Assembly (NCBI RefSeq): GCF_010550245.1 | Contig: NZ_JAAGLU010000016.1 | Span: 1 to 64,000, forward strand | Source: Streptomyces sp. SID12501 | GTDB lineage: Bacteria > Actinomycetota > Actinomycetes > Streptomycetales > Streptomycetaceae | DNA length: 64,000 nucleotides | Direction of reading: 5' to 3' | Shown: in pieces, positions 63,563 through 64,000 of the stretch | Numbering within the stretch: the first letter of the stretch is position 1 | How the letters are laid out: each line of letters begins with the position of its first letter | The notes under the pieces: model-generated | What the model saw: only the letters and a program-made list of their open reading frames with translations | Database searches by the model: none | Told to the model about the DNA's origin: nothing | Made by a program: the position numbers and the translations under genes

Positions 63563-64000
63563 ATGACCGACACGACTGCTCCCCGCACCACCGGCGCCGT
63601 GGCCGCCGGGCTTGCCACCGTCGCCGCTGACGGCACCGTTCTCGACACCTGGTTCCCCGCCCCCGAACTGTCCGCCGAGCCCGGCCCCGCCGGTACCGAG
63701 CGGCTGTCCGTCGAGCGGGCCGTCGAGGCGCTCGGCGAGGGTGCGGCGAAAGCGATCGGTCCGGACGCGCGCCGGGGCGTCGAGGTGGTCGCGGTCCGTA
63801 CGGTCATCGCCTCCCTCGACGACAAGCCGCTCGACGCGCACGACGTCTACCTCCGCCTCCACCTGCTCTCGCACCGGCTTGTGCAGCCCCACGGGCAGTC
63901 CCTGGACGGCATGTTCGCCCACCTCGCCAATGTCGCCTGGACCTCGCTCGGCCCGGTCGCCGTGGACGACGTCGAGAAGGTGCGGCTCAACGCCCGCGCC
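63563..64000 (+). CDS. dapD: DapD, tetrahydrodipicolinate N-succinyltransferase (5' part)
   Basis: The first 146 codons of a gene that runs past the window end. MTDTTAPRTTGAVAAGLATV, LDTWFPAPELSAEP and VEVVAVRTVIASLDDKPLDA, then DVYLRLHLLSHRLVQPHGQS match, from memory, the actinobacterial DapD N-terminus of lysine biosynthesis. The left-handed beta-helix lies beyond the window. There is no ribosome site; TAGGTT (63551-63556) ends six bases before the ATG, so a leaderless transcript is likely. Confidence 0.85.
   Translation, partial: MTDTTAPRTTGAVAAGLATVAADGTVLDTWFPAPELSAEPGPAGTERLSVERAVEALGEGAAKAIGPDARRGVEVVAVRTVIASLDDKPLDAHDVYLRLHLLSHRLVQPHGQSLDGMFAHLANVAWTSLGPVAVDDVEKVRLNARA

Overview
The window is chromosomal DNA from a Streptomyces or very close relative. 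It has very high GC, GTG and TTG starts, almost no TTA codons, many ATGA/GTGA gene overlaps, and whiA in its usual uvrC-rapZ-yvcK-whiA cluster next to gap-pgk-tpiA-secG. From memory, the gene order resembles the S. coelicolor core stretch from uvrB to dapD. No rRNA, tRNA, CRISPR array, prophage or biosynthetic gene cluster was seen.

Layout. 1-3.2 kb is a scarred edge: an MFS transporter gene broken by foreign DNA entering from the left, then an O6-alkylguanine-DNA alkyltransferase gene, a MHYT membrane protein and a 5'-truncated IS110 transposase. 3.2-9.6 kb holds uvrB, a TerD gene, a TerD/FtsK-like fusion gene, and terC behind a yybP-ykoY (Mn2+) riboswitch. 9.7-18.6 kb holds mixed metabolism and transport: an ABM-like protein, a Ca2+/H+ antiporter, an MHS-type MFS transporter, an S66 peptidase, aroQ, a polar amino-acid ABC transporter, an MBL hydrolase and a DinB-like protein. 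18.8-25 kb holds uvrA, a LacI-PfkB sugar-kinase pair with a striking operator, and an HTH regulator. 25.3-30.5 kb is uvrC-rapZ-yvcK-whiA, with every junction overlapping. 30.7-37.9 kb holds a secreted M14 carboxypeptidase, gap, pgk, tpiA, secG and an RbpA-like gene. 38-47.8 kb holds an MFS exporter, pgi, and on the minus strand the pentose-phosphate operon tkt-tal-zwf-opcA-pgl. 48-54.5 kb holds ctaB, ctaA and, between them, a small conserved gene and a TTA-containing amidohydrolase/nucleotidyltransferase pair, followed by an ABC-2 exporter. 54.7-61.4 kb is the full suf operon, sufR-B-D-Rieske-C-S-U-T. 61.4-64 kb holds an AbfB-domain membrane protein, an SMR pump with its TetR regulator, and the start of dapD.

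Main observation. Six promoters share one strict architecture, (t/c/a)TGTCAnnn-N8-TAnnnT, always with exactly eight bases between the two parts. They precede the alkyltransferase gene, uvrB, the terD pair, uvrA, uvrC and an MFS exporter. This matches, from memory, the RecA-independent DNA-damage promoter (RecA-NDp, activated by PafBC) of mycobacteria. All three nucleotide-excision-repair genes and a direct-reversal repair gene would thus share one LexA-independent control, with terD and an exporter drawn in. For the alkyltransferase, uvrB and uvrC the -10 element lies 6-7 nt from the start codon, so their mRNAs should be leaderless.

Other control elements read directly: a 15-bp-arm LacI operator, an iron-box-like dyad plus a CAAC-N6-GTTG SufR-type site at sufR, strong hairpin terminators at most gene ends, and known-looking Streptomyces intergenic repeats. 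The only two in-frame TTA (bldA) codons I found are in two adjacent genes.
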